64,000 nucleotides of DNA from Bdellovibrionales bacterium GWA2_49_15 (GTDB lineage: Bacteria; Bdellovibrionota; Bacteriovoracia; Bacteriovoracales; Bacteriovoracaceae): positions 598,982 to 662,981 of the forward strand of contig MEPP01000001.1 of NCBI GenBank assembly GCA_001769855.1, given 5' to 3'. Shown in pieces: positions 55,517-64,000 of this stretch. Within the stretch, counting starts at the first letter, position 1. Every line of letters starts with the position of its first letter. Below the pieces are notes generated by a model. It made no database searches. It was not told the DNA's origin and worked only from the letters and a program-made list of their open reading frames with translations. A program made the translations under genes and the position numbers.

Positions 55517-56821
55517 ATGTCGTCCTTGCTCATTCGTCGACTCACCTATTTTGAAGCTTTTTTTTTCGCCATCATGGTGGCCACGACCGAGAGTTACGCC
55601 CTCTATTATTTTACTAAAAATGGTTTGAGTCATAACCAGATTGCCATCCTGGCCAGCTTCCCGCTCCTCGTGGGCGCTTGTGCCCAGATGGCCGTCCCCT
55701 GGCTGACCAAACGCTGGCCGGTGGGCCTGACCTTGATCTGTGCCATTGGGGTCCAGACGGTGGGGGTCGGCCTCATTCTGCACTTTCTTCTTTTTCCCGG
55801 CCCCTTTTGGCTCCTGGTACTCTACTTCATGCTCTACTGGGCGGGAGGGCAGACCTCGGGGCCCATGTGGATGGACTGGGCGGCCCAGATTATTCCTTTT
55901 GAATATTTCCCCCAGTATCTGGGGCGACGGAATATTGTCGTCACTCTGGTGGTGCTTTGTTTTTACGTCACCTGCTCTTTTCTTTTAAAAGAAAAAAATT
56001 CCTTCGCCCTGCTTTTTGCCGGCGGCCTGATCGCCCGCTTGCTTTCTCTCGTCCTCCAGGCCTGGCTGGTTTTGCGCACCCCCCACATCAATGTTCCCCG
56101 GCAAAAGACCGTGAACAGAATTGACGCCGACACCTCGCTGCCCTTTGAGCGAAGAAAAATCTTTATCACCTTCTTTCTGATCAGCGGACTTTTTCGCATG
56201 GCCTGTTACCTTAGCTCGCCCTTCTTCATGCCCTACATGATTAACGACCTCAAGCTCAATACCGTCGATTATGTGCTCCTCACTGCCATTCCCTACATCG
56301 GTCGGGCGCTCTACATTCAAAATTGGGGCAAGGCCTCCAAAGGGATTCGACCGTTCTGGGGGGCCCAGATCGCCACGGTTTTCGTCGCCTTCCTCCCCCC
56401 CTTATGGATGTTGAGTACCAACTTTTATTACTTAAGTGCGCTGCAGATTTTCTCGGGCATCTTCTGGGGGGGAATGGAGATCACCATGCTCCTGGTGGTG
56501 CAAAATTTGTATTACGGGAAGGCGCGCTTTCTGCTCTCGGTGCAAAATACCGTCCTGGTCTTTTTTAGCGTGCTGGGCTCGCTGATCGGGGCGCAGCTGC
56601 TGGGCTCGGGGCTGACCTACTTTAATATCTTTTTGCTTTCCGGGTGCCTGCGTTTTGTCATCGCCCTGGCCTTAATTTTCACCCTCAATAAGTACCACCG
56701 CATTTCTCTCCATAGCTGGAACAGCCGGGTCTATTTGACTTCTATCCTCTCGCTGCGCCCTTCCCTCGAAGCGGTGGGACGAATTATTCTTCCCCCCGGC
56801 CGTCGCTCCAAAAAACACTAG
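55517..56821 (+). CDS. MFS transporter
   Basis: A 434-aa permease with about twelve hydrophobic segments in two halves, split near residue 195-215 (NRIDADTSLPFERRK). N-terminal EAFFFAIMVATTESYALYY and VPWLTKRWPVGLTL fit the helix 1 to helix 3 part of MFS permeases; MWMDWAAQIIP is a recurring segment of MFS proteins of this group. Substrate unknown. No clear ribosome site directly before the ATG (a GGAGG is 30 bases upstream), so the true start could differ a little. Confidence 0.8.
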   Translation: MSSLLIRRLTYFEAFFFAIMVATTESYALYYFTKNGLSHNQIAILASFPLLVGACAQMAVPWLTKRWPVGLTLICAIGVQTVGVGLILHFLLFPGPFWLLVLYFMLYWAGGQTSGPMWMDWAAQIIPFEYFPQYLGRRNIVVTLVVLCFYVTCSFLLKEKNSFALLFAGGLIARLLSLVLQAWLVLRTPHINVPRQKTVNRIDADTSLPFERRKIFITFFLISGLFRMACYLSSPFFMPYMINDLKLNTVDYVLLTAIPYIGRALYIQNWGKASKGIRPFWGAQIATVFVAFLPPLWMLSTNFYYLSALQIFSGIFWGGMEITMLLVVQNLYYGKARFLLSVQNTVLVFFSVLGSLIGAQLLGSGLTYFNIFLLSGCLRFVIALALIFTLNKYHRISLHSWNSRVYLTSILSLRPSLEAVGRIILPPGRRSKKH

Positions 56822-56953
56822 TCGTTTCAATAGGTTGCTCCGCAGGGCCAAAAAGGTTCCAGGCCGCCTTCCCACCTATAACTTTTTCAATTTTCCCCCG
56901 TGCCACCGGCAATTTTGGTAAATTCCGCCGGTTAAAAGGACAGGGAGGATTGC

Positions 56954-59900
56954 TTGGCCTATAAAATAATATTTTTATTAATATTGCCGTTTTTTGTTTT
57001 CGCGCCAACCAGCTTTGGAGCCAACCCGTTGCCCGGGATGATCCCGCTTACCTACATGGATCGCCCCTCAAACGACCTGCTCTATCAGGGCCGGCCAATT
57101 TCCCCCGAAGAGCTGAACCTGCTCTATCAGCAACAGTCGGGAGATTTTGATCACTCCGTCCTCGACCCGGTGGCCTCCGGCATCTGGAAAAACGAACTGG
57201 GGCGACCGCTCAAATCGGCCGATCTCTCCAAGGTTGATGTGGATTATTACGACGAGGTTCAGTACCTATCCCCGCTGCTTTCCCGCGCCGGAAATTTCCG
57301 CTTTACCGTGCAAAAAAATCTGAGTACCGGGGAAGGACGGCTGCTCACCCTGCTCGCCTCCAAGCGCGCCCATAACGTTCTTTTGCGCCAGGCCCTCCTG
57401 TATAAGTTGGGCCATCAGGTTCCCGCGATCAAGCACCTCAAGAAAATTCAACTGCGTTTTAAAACGGAAGAGGAGAAGAAACTTTTTATCACCCAGCTTG
57501 GCGAATCGACTTTCGGTTCTACCGATCGCTGGATCACCCGGGACGCCGAGCCCACCATTTTGACCCTGCAGGATATCCTGGCGATTGATGACCACGGCTC
57601 CATGTACAACCTGAGCATCGGATTCATGCCGCCGGAAGTTCCCCAAGGACGCCGGACTTTCCGCTCGCTTCTCATTCCTTATTCGCTGGTTGAAATTCCC
57701 GAGAGTGTCAATCTCTTCGACTGGACCGCCGGTCGGATTATCTCGAACAACGTTTTGCTGCCCTACGAAGACGCCGCCAACTTTGACTGTACCTACGAGG
57801 ACGCCAAGTGGATCACCAGACGCCTGTTGCGTCTGACCCGCGCCGACTGGGACGAGATCGTCGAGGCCGCGGCCTTCCCCGCGTCGGTGGCCATGCTGGT
57901 GAAAGAGAAACTTCTGGCGCGCCGAAATTCCATGGGCAAGTTGCTGCGCATGGATGCTGACGAGCTGGCGTTCAATCCGCAAATCAGCAATGGAACTGAG
58001 TTAGTCGCCGGTGAATTAAAGCAGGAATTCTGGCCCGGGTATGCCGGCCGTTTTTCCTTCGGTGACCCGGAAAATCCGCTCTCGAACAGTGAGGTGACTT
58101 CCTTCGTGTTATCGGAGGGCATCTCGAACGGAATGCTGGCCGCTACCAGCGCCTTGAACTCCATCCCCTACCTGGGTCTGAACCTGGACTCTCAGATGAT
58201 GGCGCGCGAGGAGCAGCTTGCCGCCCAGGCCCTGGCCCAAAATATGACCTTAGGCGAACCCAGCACCCGGGACTTCGGGGCCTATGTTTTCCCCATGGTG
58301 CGGGGACAATTTATCCTGGGTCGAAAGGTCGTGGCCGGAACCTATCTTGGTACCAACAACCGCATTCAGCTCGTCGATACCATTGGCGTTTCCGTGTCGG
58401 GCGGGGCCTATCTCGGTCTGGACGGAATTCCTTCCCCCTTGAATGTGGGCGCCAGTGCCCAGGCCAATCTCTCCCGAACCTATGCCCATATTCGCCCCAT
58501 CACCAGCATCAAGCGGGCGCTCAAATATCCCTTCAAAAATATCCTGGTGCCTCTCTTAAAGCGCAGATACGGCCACGCCTTTGATGATCTGGTCAATGTG
58601 GACTTGGATCAGCTCGCTCCAGAAGAAAAGCAAAAACGCATCAGCGAGGCACTGAAACTTTTCACCGAAAATATGGAGGTGGGTGAGTCCATCATTATTA
58701 CCGACTCCATTTCGGCCGGCATCAGCGCCAACGTCAGCGCCAATTATATGCGCCTTCTCTCGGTGGGTGTCTCGGGCAATGCCAACGAGGTGGTGATCAG
58801 TCGCCTGCACATCCAGCGCAAGAGTGAGAACGTGGTTCACATCTACCGGGACCTGGGCAACCTCCATCAGCTTGGCCTGGGAATTGTTTTCACCGCCGGC
58901 ATTCCCGTTCTTAAGGCCCAGATGCGCAGCACCTTGGGCATGGCCCGCACGAAGTTCATTGCGGTCAATATCGCCCGGGAAAATCCGGAAATCGTTAAGA
59001 CGCTAGGGGCCCTTCGCCACGTCTTTTTCCACAACTCCCTTGAGCGCATTGAAAAAATCGAGGCGCCTTACAAACTTAAATATAACTTTACCGAAGGCCG
59101 CCAAAGTTTAGGCCTGCTCATTTGGCGCTATGACCGCATCAACTCCAGCAATCGCTTCACCGTCACCCATCCCACGGGCGAGGCGGTTGAGCTCTATCGC
59201 AAATATCGCGGGCAAACTTTCGGAACTGATCCGGTGGGCGCGGCGACCGAAGCGTTGGCGGCGTTACCGGCCATTTTCATAAGAGGCGGCTACGTTCCTC
59301 CTGCTATCAGCGAGGGCAATCCGGGGAATAACTATTTCGGCAAGGCCGAGAATGTGGTGTCAACCTTTGAAGGTGAGGTGACCGGGGGCGGTCTGGAAAA
59401 ACCGTTCCTCAAACTGTCGCGCATCTGGAACGGCTTTTCCGCCAGCAAGAAGAAGGCGCTCAAGCTTTTAGAAAATGTTAAGGAGCGCTACCATTTCAAC
59501 TTCTATCCCAAAACAGTTTTGAACGAAGCGGACAAGTTGTATCTCTACAATCTCAATGTCAACTTCCTGGTTTACTCCGACGGCATTCAGCACATGTTCA
59601 ACCTGCCGGAAAAGGAGATTCGCAGCATCTTCGATAAAAACCAGAATAAAAAACGCTGGCTCTTGTCGGGTGTGGCGCGCTACCTCAGGCTGCATAAAAA
59701 ATATCATAAGGCCCGTGAGAAAAAATCCTTGAGCGGAATGGCCAATGCCGCCACCCGGGCCCTTATCTTGATCGAGGATAAGCTGACCCTTCAAGGCCTT
59801 GCCCAGCTTGTGGGCGGCGACGAAAATCTTTACGTCTATTCCAAGCTGGAAGGCTTTCGCGTGGGAGATGAAAATGGTGATTCACCCTATCTTTCAAATT

Positions 59901-60016
59901 CCCTGGGCGAGTTTGGTGAGGAGGATATGGGTGGCCCCCTGACTCGGATTCAACGCATGATCGGTATGAGCGAAGGCGAATTTTTCTTAAGCTGGCTGAT
60001 GGGGAGACTCATATGA
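56954..60016 (+). CDS. Large exported protein of unknown function, partner of the S8 protease
   Basis: A 1020-aa protein with a TTG start (56954) that has GGGAGG six to twelve bases in front, and a signal peptide ending FGAN. It holds no domain I recognise. About residues 1-330 are alpha/beta; residues 420-600 are rich in beta-strand with short alternating pattern (YVFPMVRGQFILGRKVV, GVSVSGGAYLGLD, SISAGISANVSANYMRLLSVG) like an outer-membrane barrel or beta-helix; the last third is helical and basic. It overlaps the S8 protease start by four bases, so the two are translated together. It could be the substrate, chaperone, or outer-membrane exporter of that protease (inference). Confidence 0.65.
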   Translation: MAYKIIFLLILPFFVFAPTSFGANPLPGMIPLTYMDRPSNDLLYQGRPISPEELNLLYQQQSGDFDHSVLDPVASGIWKNELGRPLKSADLSKVDVDYYDEVQYLSPLLSRAGNFRFTVQKNLSTGEGRLLTLLASKRAHNVLLRQALLYKLGHQVPAIKHLKKIQLRFKTEEEKKLFITQLGESTFGSTDRWITRDAEPTILTLQDILAIDDHGSMYNLSIGFMPPEVPQGRRTFRSLLIPYSLVEIPESVNLFDWTAGRIISNNVLLPYEDAANFDCTYEDAKWITRRLLRLTRADWDEIVEAAAFPASVAMLVKEKLLARRNSMGKLLRMDADELAFNPQISNGTELVAGELKQEFWPGYAGRFSFGDPENPLSNSEVTSFVLSEGISNGMLAATSALNSIPYLGLNLDSQMMAREEQLAAQALAQNMTLGEPSTRDFGAYVFPMVRGQFILGRKVVAGTYLGTNNRIQLVDTIGVSVSGGAYLGLDGIPSPLNVGASAQANLSRTYAHIRPITSIKRALKYPFKNILVPLLKRRYGHAFDDLVNVDLDQLAPEEKQKRISEALKLFTENMEVGESIIITDSISAGISANVSANYMRLLSVGVSGNANEVVISRLHIQRKSENVVHIYRDLGNLHQLGLGIVFTAGIPVLKAQMRSTLGMARTKFIAVNIARENPEIVKTLGALRHVFFHNSLERIEKIEAPYKLKYNFTEGRQSLGLLIWRYDRINSSNRFTVTHPTGEAVELYRKYRGQTFGTDPVGAATEALAALPAIFIRGGYVPPAISEGNPGNNYFGKAENVVSTFEGEVTGGGLEKPFLKLSRIWNGFSASKKKALKLLENVKERYHFNFYPKTVLNEADKLYLYNLNVNFLVYSDGIQHMFNLPEKEIRSIFDKNQNKKRWLLSGVARYLRLHKKYHKAREKKSLSGMANAATRALILIEDKLTLQGLAQLVGGDENLYVYSKLEGFRVGDENGDSPYLSNSLGEFGEEDMGGPLTRIQRMIGMSEGEFFLSWLMGRLI

Positions 60017-63000
60017 GTAGACCACTCGAATTTTTAATTCTCATTCTTTTATCCCTCTTTTTTATCAAAAGTGCATTCTCGGAAGTGTGGGTGTTGGAAC
60101 TTTCCCGCCCGCTGACCAGCGACGAGATTCGCCAGACCTCGCTGGAGCAGTTTAGCGATTATCCCTCTGATTATTTTCGCCGGCTCTATCGCGCGGAGGG
60201 CAAGCTGAATCTTCTGGAGAAGCGGCTCCAGAACTTAAGCGATGTGAAAATCAATAAGGCCGAAGGTGTTTATACCATCCAGGCCCAAGGACTCATTCCC
60301 TCTCCTGAGCGCCCGGACCTCTCGGCCGATCCCCTGCTGCCATATCAATGGCCGATGATCGGAAGCGGCCCCCAGGTGACCATCGACGTTGACGATATCA
60401 ACTACAATACCCTGACGGCCGGGGCCAATGTGGATATCGGGCTCAAGAATATCGCCAGCAAGCTCCCGGCGATGTTGAAGCGCGAGGTGATTGTGGCGGT
60501 GATTGACTCAGGCATTGATTTCAATCATCCCGACTTAAAAGGACAGCTCAAGCGCAATGAGACTGAATGTGCCCCCGAAGGGGGAATCATCGCGGATGGC
60601 GCGGAAGCGGAGGTGGCCGACAATGATCAAAACTCGCTCCACGGTGACTGCATGGGCTGGAACTTTATGGCGCATAAGGCGTCCAAAGAGGCGCGTTTTG
60701 CCTTTGACGATACCGGACATGGAACTCATGTGGCCGGTCTGATCGCCGCCAAGGCGAACGCGCTGGGCATCCGCGGAGTATTTCCCCAGGTTAAAATTCT
60801 TCCCATCAAAGTTATGGGGGCCCAGGATGAGCAAAATCAGGCGGCGACTTCCATGACCGATCGTTTGGCGCGCGGACTTCTCTATGCCATCAAGATGAAG
60901 GCCAACGTCATCAACTTAAGTTTGGGATGGCCTCGCAGTATCGATACCCAATATCTGCATCAGGCCTTTATGGAGGCCATTAATCAGGGGATTGTGGTCG
61001 TGGCCGCGGCCGGTAATAATAATACCGCCTCACCCATTTTTCCCTGTGCCTACCATCACGTCCTTTGCGTCGGGGCCACCCAAATCGACGGCCAGCTGGC
61101 GTCCTTTTCCAACTACGGCGGCCACGTCGATCTGGCGGCACCCGGTGATCATATCTTAAGTACCTATCCGACGAATTTTTTTCCGCTCAACTTTTCACTC
61201 ACGGGCTACGAGATAAAAAACGGAACCAGCCAGGCCGCGCCACTGGTCTCAGGTGCCTCGGCGATCCTCAAGGCCACCTTCCCCGAAATAACCCTGGATG
61301 AGTTGAAAGCTCGTCTCATGGCCGGTGCCAATACTGTCGTTGAGGCCTTAGGCCCCTTAAGTCGACCACGGCCGACTCTTTTTGGGACACTCAATATCGA
61401 GAAAAGTCTCCTGGCCCAGCCGGCCCCCATGCTGACCCCCGTTTTCAAGGAGCTGGCGCACATCCCCTTTCAGGCCAAAGATAAAAAATTCTTCATCGAT
61501 CTGCGCATTAAAAACTACTGGCAGACGGCAAAAAATATTCGCGTTCAGGTTTCCCTGCCTGCCAACCTGACGCTGGAAAAAAATCTCTTCGAAATTGCCG
61601 AGATGCCTCAGGGTGACAGCGCCCTTTTGCACATGATTGGCTCCCTTGAGTCGCTGAACGGTGATCACCAGATTCCGATCCAGGTTGCCATCAGCGCCGA
61701 AGGTTTACCGGAAAGAATCTTCAATCACATTCTTCCCTTAGTCCGCGTTTTCAAAGACGACGAGCAGATTGCTCATAGCGAGGTGGTGCTCAAAGAGGAA
61801 AATCATCGCCTGGCCGACATTCGCGGGGGCATTCTTTATCCCAACATCATGAGCGTCAGCGACCCCCACCAGCTCCTTTCCCATCCCTTCTACTCTTTGG
61901 CGCGGGTGGAAAGTGAGGGCCCGAACTTTGGGATACGCTATTTTTTCTTTGATCTTAAGGATGGAAAGTTGAGCGAGCGCGCGGAATCTCTTTTTATTCG
62001 CGGGGCCACCCGCCCACTGGCGCTCGGGATTACCGATACCAATTATGACGGCAAGGCCGATTTGGAAATCACCACGGTTGCCAGAACCGGCAAGGCCGAG
62101 ACCGATAAAGAGTTCCTGCAGTTCAGCTACTTTGATTTTGAGCTGCGCGAGCTTTTCGCCGGAAAAAGTCACTGGCGCTATACCCCCAACACCGTGGCGC
62201 TCAATCAGGAAAATGTCTTCTTTGTGCCGGCACCACTGCCCGGAGTTGGTCAGGTCGCCACCCGCGCCTTTTTAGAAATCGGCCCCCTGCCCTCGATCTA
62301 TCAAAAAACGAGTGTCTTTCGCGCTCCCGATAAATCTGTGGTGGTCCGCCTCTACGTCCTGGTGCCGGAGGAAAAAGATGGCATCATCACCTTAACCACC
62401 AAGCTCCTGGACCCGCCCGCCTTTTATGAAAAATTTCGCAAGGATTTCAAAATTAAATGGAATGAGCAAATTGCGGTGATCGCACCTCTGGCGGCGGATC
62501 GCGCCACCTTCAAACGAGGCGAGGCGCGCATTCTTCTCTCGGTAGGCAAGGGCTACTTGCGCGAGGATTATCTCCTCACCTATACCTCACTGGGCGAACC
62601 CAAGGTGGAGAAGATGAATCTCCAGGGCCGTCGCGTCGAACTGGACCTGCACTATGCCGCCACCAAACTCTCCAGCGACCGCGCGGTCCGAGGCGGGGCG
62701 GATTTCTTTGTGGGTTACCAGGGCCTCACCTCGGTCAAAACCACCGCGCTTCTGCGCGAGAATGCCAACGGAACGCAAACCATCCCCAGCACCGGCGGGG
62801 GTTACTATAACTATCCCCGGTCTACCGATCACATTCTGGGATTTGTCGGGGCCTACCAGCAGGACAGTACGGGCTCAATGATCTCTATTTTCCAAACCAA
62901 GTCACGCCTGCTCTTTCTCGATGAGAAAATAAAAACGGCGGTGCGTGGGCCGTCAGATCTCCTCAATATCGAACGGACCGCCTATGACTATCCTATCGCG

Positions 63001-63300
63001 CGCTTTAGCTTTCTCCCCGGCAAGCTTTTAAACGATCTCTTCTTTCCCATCGTCACCAAGGGAAGCAACGGACTCAGGCCGGCCCTGTTTATCGACAATA
63101 CCCAAATTAACGGAAATCGCGCCTACATTTTAGAGGCCCAAGGCGGCCAGGCCCTGGTTCCCGCCAAGTATTCTTTCTTGGTGCCGGATAACTGCAAGGC
63201 CATGAACCCCGTCAGTATTCAGGGACAGGCCCATCAGCTTTTATTCTTGTGCAAGTACAACGGGAACGTGTGGGGCATGAAATCTTTCAAACTTGAGTAA
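60013..63300 (+). CDS. Exported subtilisin-like (S8) serine protease
   Basis: A 1095-aa protein with a signal peptide (MSRPLEFLILILLSLFFIKS, cleavage after AFS). Residues 25-100 resemble an I9-like propeptide; the catalytic domain is about 150-440 with Asp165 (VIDSGID), His236 (GHGTHVAG), Asn335 (AAGNNN) and Ser406 (NGTSQAAP). Some 650 residues follow without a known domain: beta-sandwich-like (IRVQVSLPANLTLEKN), a repeat-like FG-GAP-ish stretch (ITDTNYDGKADLEITTV) and a C-terminal beta region. It is probably secreted or bound to the cell surface and digests proteins outside. Overlaps by four bases with the preceding 1020-aa gene. Confidence 0.9.
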   Translation: MSRPLEFLILILLSLFFIKSAFSEVWVLELSRPLTSDEIRQTSLEQFSDYPSDYFRRLYRAEGKLNLLEKRLQNLSDVKINKAEGVYTIQAQGLIPSPERPDLSADPLLPYQWPMIGSGPQVTIDVDDINYNTLTAGANVDIGLKNIASKLPAMLKREVIVAVIDSGIDFNHPDLKGQLKRNETECAPEGGIIADGAEAEVADNDQNSLHGDCMGWNFMAHKASKEARFAFDDTGHGTHVAGLIAAKANALGIRGVFPQVKILPIKVMGAQDEQNQAATSMTDRLARGLLYAIKMKANVINLSLGWPRSIDTQYLHQAFMEAINQGIVVVAAAGNNNTASPIFPCAYHHVLCVGATQIDGQLASFSNYGGHVDLAAPGDHILSTYPTNFFPLNFSLTGYEIKNGTSQAAPLVSGASAILKATFPEITLDELKARLMAGANTVVEALGPLSRPRPTLFGTLNIEKSLLAQPAPMLTPVFKELAHIPFQAKDKKFFIDLRIKNYWQTAKNIRVQVSLPANLTLEKNLFEIAEMPQGDSALLHMIGSLESLNGDHQIPIQVAISAEGLPERIFNHILPLVRVFKDDEQIAHSEVVLKEENHRLADIRGGILYPNIMSVSDPHQLLSHPFYSLARVESEGPNFGIRYFFFDLKDGKLSERAESLFIRGATRPLALGITDTNYDGKADLEITTVARTGKAETDKEFLQFSYFDFELRELFAGKSHWRYTPNTVALNQENVFFVPAPLPGVGQVATRAFLEIGPLPSIYQKTSVFRAPDKSVVVRLYVLVPEEKDGIITLTTKLLDPPAFYEKFRKDFKIKWNEQIAVIAPLAADRATFKRGEARILLSVGKGYLREDYLLTYTSLGEPKVEKMNLQGRRVELDLHYAATKLSSDRAVRGGADFFVGYQGLTSVKTTALLRENANGTQTIPSTGGGYYNYPRSTDHILGFVGAYQQDSTGSMISIFQTKSRLLFLDEKIKTAVRGPSDLLNIERTAYDYPIARFSFLPGKLLNDLFFPIVTKGSNGLRPALFIDNTQINGNRAYILEAQGGQALVPAKYSFLVPDNCKAMNPVSIQGQAHQLLFLCKYNGNVWGMKSFKLE

Positions 63301-63378
63301 TTTGCTCTGCGAGCATTCTGACAATTGCCCTGTGACTTATCAGCGTCTATACTAATAAAAAATTTTCAAGGTTTAACC

Positions 63379-63900
63379 ATGACACTGATATTGAAACAGA
63401 TATTTTCCCTCTTTAAATTACTCAATTCCGAAACGGGCACCAATCAGATCGCCGCCGGCATTGCGCTGGGGTTTATTATGGGAATGGCACCGGGTTTCTC
63501 CCTGCAAACCATCCTGGTTTTACTGATCGCCCTGATTTTCCGAGTGCAATTTGGCGCGGCAGGACTTGCGGCATTTTTTTTCAAATTCCTGGCCTGGCCT
63601 TTCGACCCTTTATTCGACCGTTTGGGACAGGTCATTTTAGAAATGGACAGTCTGCACCCGACTCTTACCTGGGCCTATAATTTGCCCTTCGTTCCCTTCA
63701 CCAAATTTTACAACTCGGTGGTTATGGGATCGGGAGTTCTTTCCATTCTGCTGTTCCCGTTGGTTTTCATTTTAAGTCGCATGCTGATCCAAAAGTATCG
63801 CGAGCTGATCGTGGCAAAAATTAAAGACACCAAAATCTGGAAGGCCATGAAGGCCACTTCCCTCTTTCAATGGTATGAAAAATATGACCGACTCTACTAA
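63379..63900 (+). CDS. TIGR03546-like membrane protein
   Basis: A 173-aa protein with four or five membrane helices: QIAAGIALGFIMGMAPGFSL, LVLLIALIFRVQFGAAGLAA, FLAWPFDPLFDRLGQVIL, VMGSGVLSILLFPLVFIL. This is the pattern of the uncharacterised TIGR03546 family (DUF2062-like). The ATG at 63379 gives this family start. Its end overlaps by 17 bases the next gene, whose product begins like TIGR03545; the two families are known as neighbours in Vibrio, Bdellovibrio and related genomes. Function unknown. Confidence 0.8.
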   Translation: MTLILKQIFSLFKLLNSETGTNQIAAGIALGFIMGMAPGFSLQTILVLLIALIFRVQFGAAGLAAFFFKFLAWPFDPLFDRLGQVILEMDSLHPTLTWAYNLPFVPFTKFYNSVVMGSGVLSILLFPLVFILSRMLIQKYRELIVAKIKDTKIWKAMKATSLFQWYEKYDRLY

Positions 63901-64000
63901 CCCTCCCGCTGTTCCTGCCTCAGAACCCGTCAAGGTTAAAAAAGTGAAAGGGCCGCCCGGGCCCATCCGAACCGGCGTGGTGGTGCCACTTCTCATCATT
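63884..64000 (+). CDS. TIGR03545-like protein, N-terminal part (cut by window edge)
   Basis: Open frame of 39 codons from the ATG at 63884 to the last base: MTDSTNPPAVPASEPVKVKK, then KGPPGPIRTGVVVPLLII, the start of a membrane anchor. The cytoplasmic Pro-rich head with GPIRxxGxxxP before a transmembrane helix is the form of TIGR03545 family proteins (about 550 aa), which sit next to TIGR03546 genes. It overlaps the upstream gene by 17 bases. Only the first residues are seen, so the call leans on the neighbour. Confidence 0.6.
   Translation, partial: MTDSTNPPAVPASEPVKVKKVKGPPGPIRTGVVVPLLII

Overview
The window reads as chromosomal DNA of a Gram-negative predator-like or environmental bacterium, most probably a member of the Bdellovibrionota (inference). 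Reasons: many Sec-exported proteins without clear homologues, a TIGR02147-like regulator, a TIGR03546/TIGR03545 gene pair, several outer-membrane barrels, secreted proteases and a glucoamylase, an AmpG-like permease, a REP-associated tyrosine transposase, and a long chemosensory operon without flagellar genes. I see no rRNA, CRISPR array, prophage or plasmid backbone; there is one tRNA (Val, TAC). Most genes start with ATG; 33254 uses GTG and 56954 uses TTG.

Layout. 1-970: a split HipB-HipS-HipT toxin-antitoxin operon (hipT runs off the left edge) with three regularly spaced operator palindromes. 1.0-8.7 kb: an MFS transporter, a lipoprotein, a CarS-like membrane enzyme, a secreted alpha/beta hydrolase, a hairpin-rich intergenic element beside tRNA-Val, and an exported papain-like protein. 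8.7-14.3 kb: lon, clpX and clpP on the minus strand, and a divergent 2-Cys peroxiredoxin. 14.3-24 kb: regulators, small proteins and envelope proteins (FecR domain, PAP2 phosphatase, Sel1 repeats, SPFH lipoprotein, beta-barrel). 24.0-24.8 kb: a transposase element bounded by inverted repeats. 24.8-34.8 kb: a transglutaminase-like/beta-barrel protein, GH15 glucoamylase, AmpG permease, RDD protein, a membrane-anchored small heat-shock protein and an M14 carboxypeptidase.

34.9-47.0 kb is one minus-strand chemosensory operon in the order REC-CheX, degenerate HD-GYP, CheA, CheW, MCP, CheR-REC-pseudoCheB, CheD-like-REC-CheB, PAS receptor-like protein, CheY, four-helix protein, CheX. Its receptor-modification enzymes are fused to what look like dead partner domains, its HD-GYP lacks catalytic residues, and two CheX phosphatases serve the phosphorelay.

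47.2-49.1 kb encodes a second transglutaminase-like/beta-barrel protein, paralogous to the one at 24.8-26.9 kb with the same Cys-His-Asp spacing. This uncharacterised two-member family is one of the strongest candidates here for something undescribed. 49.2-55.4 kb is accessory: a DUF4143 ATPase, Cys-rich exported proteins, a 37-bp direct repeat on both sides of an AT-richer gene, an HNH nuclease, a MITE-like repeat cluster and a secreted tyrosine phosphatase. 55.5-64 kb carries an MFS transporter, a two-gene operon of a 1020-aa exported protein and a 1095-aa subtilisin-like protease, and the TIGR03546/TIGR03545 pair, the last gene cut by the right edge. Functions are read by eye from motifs; no database search was run.
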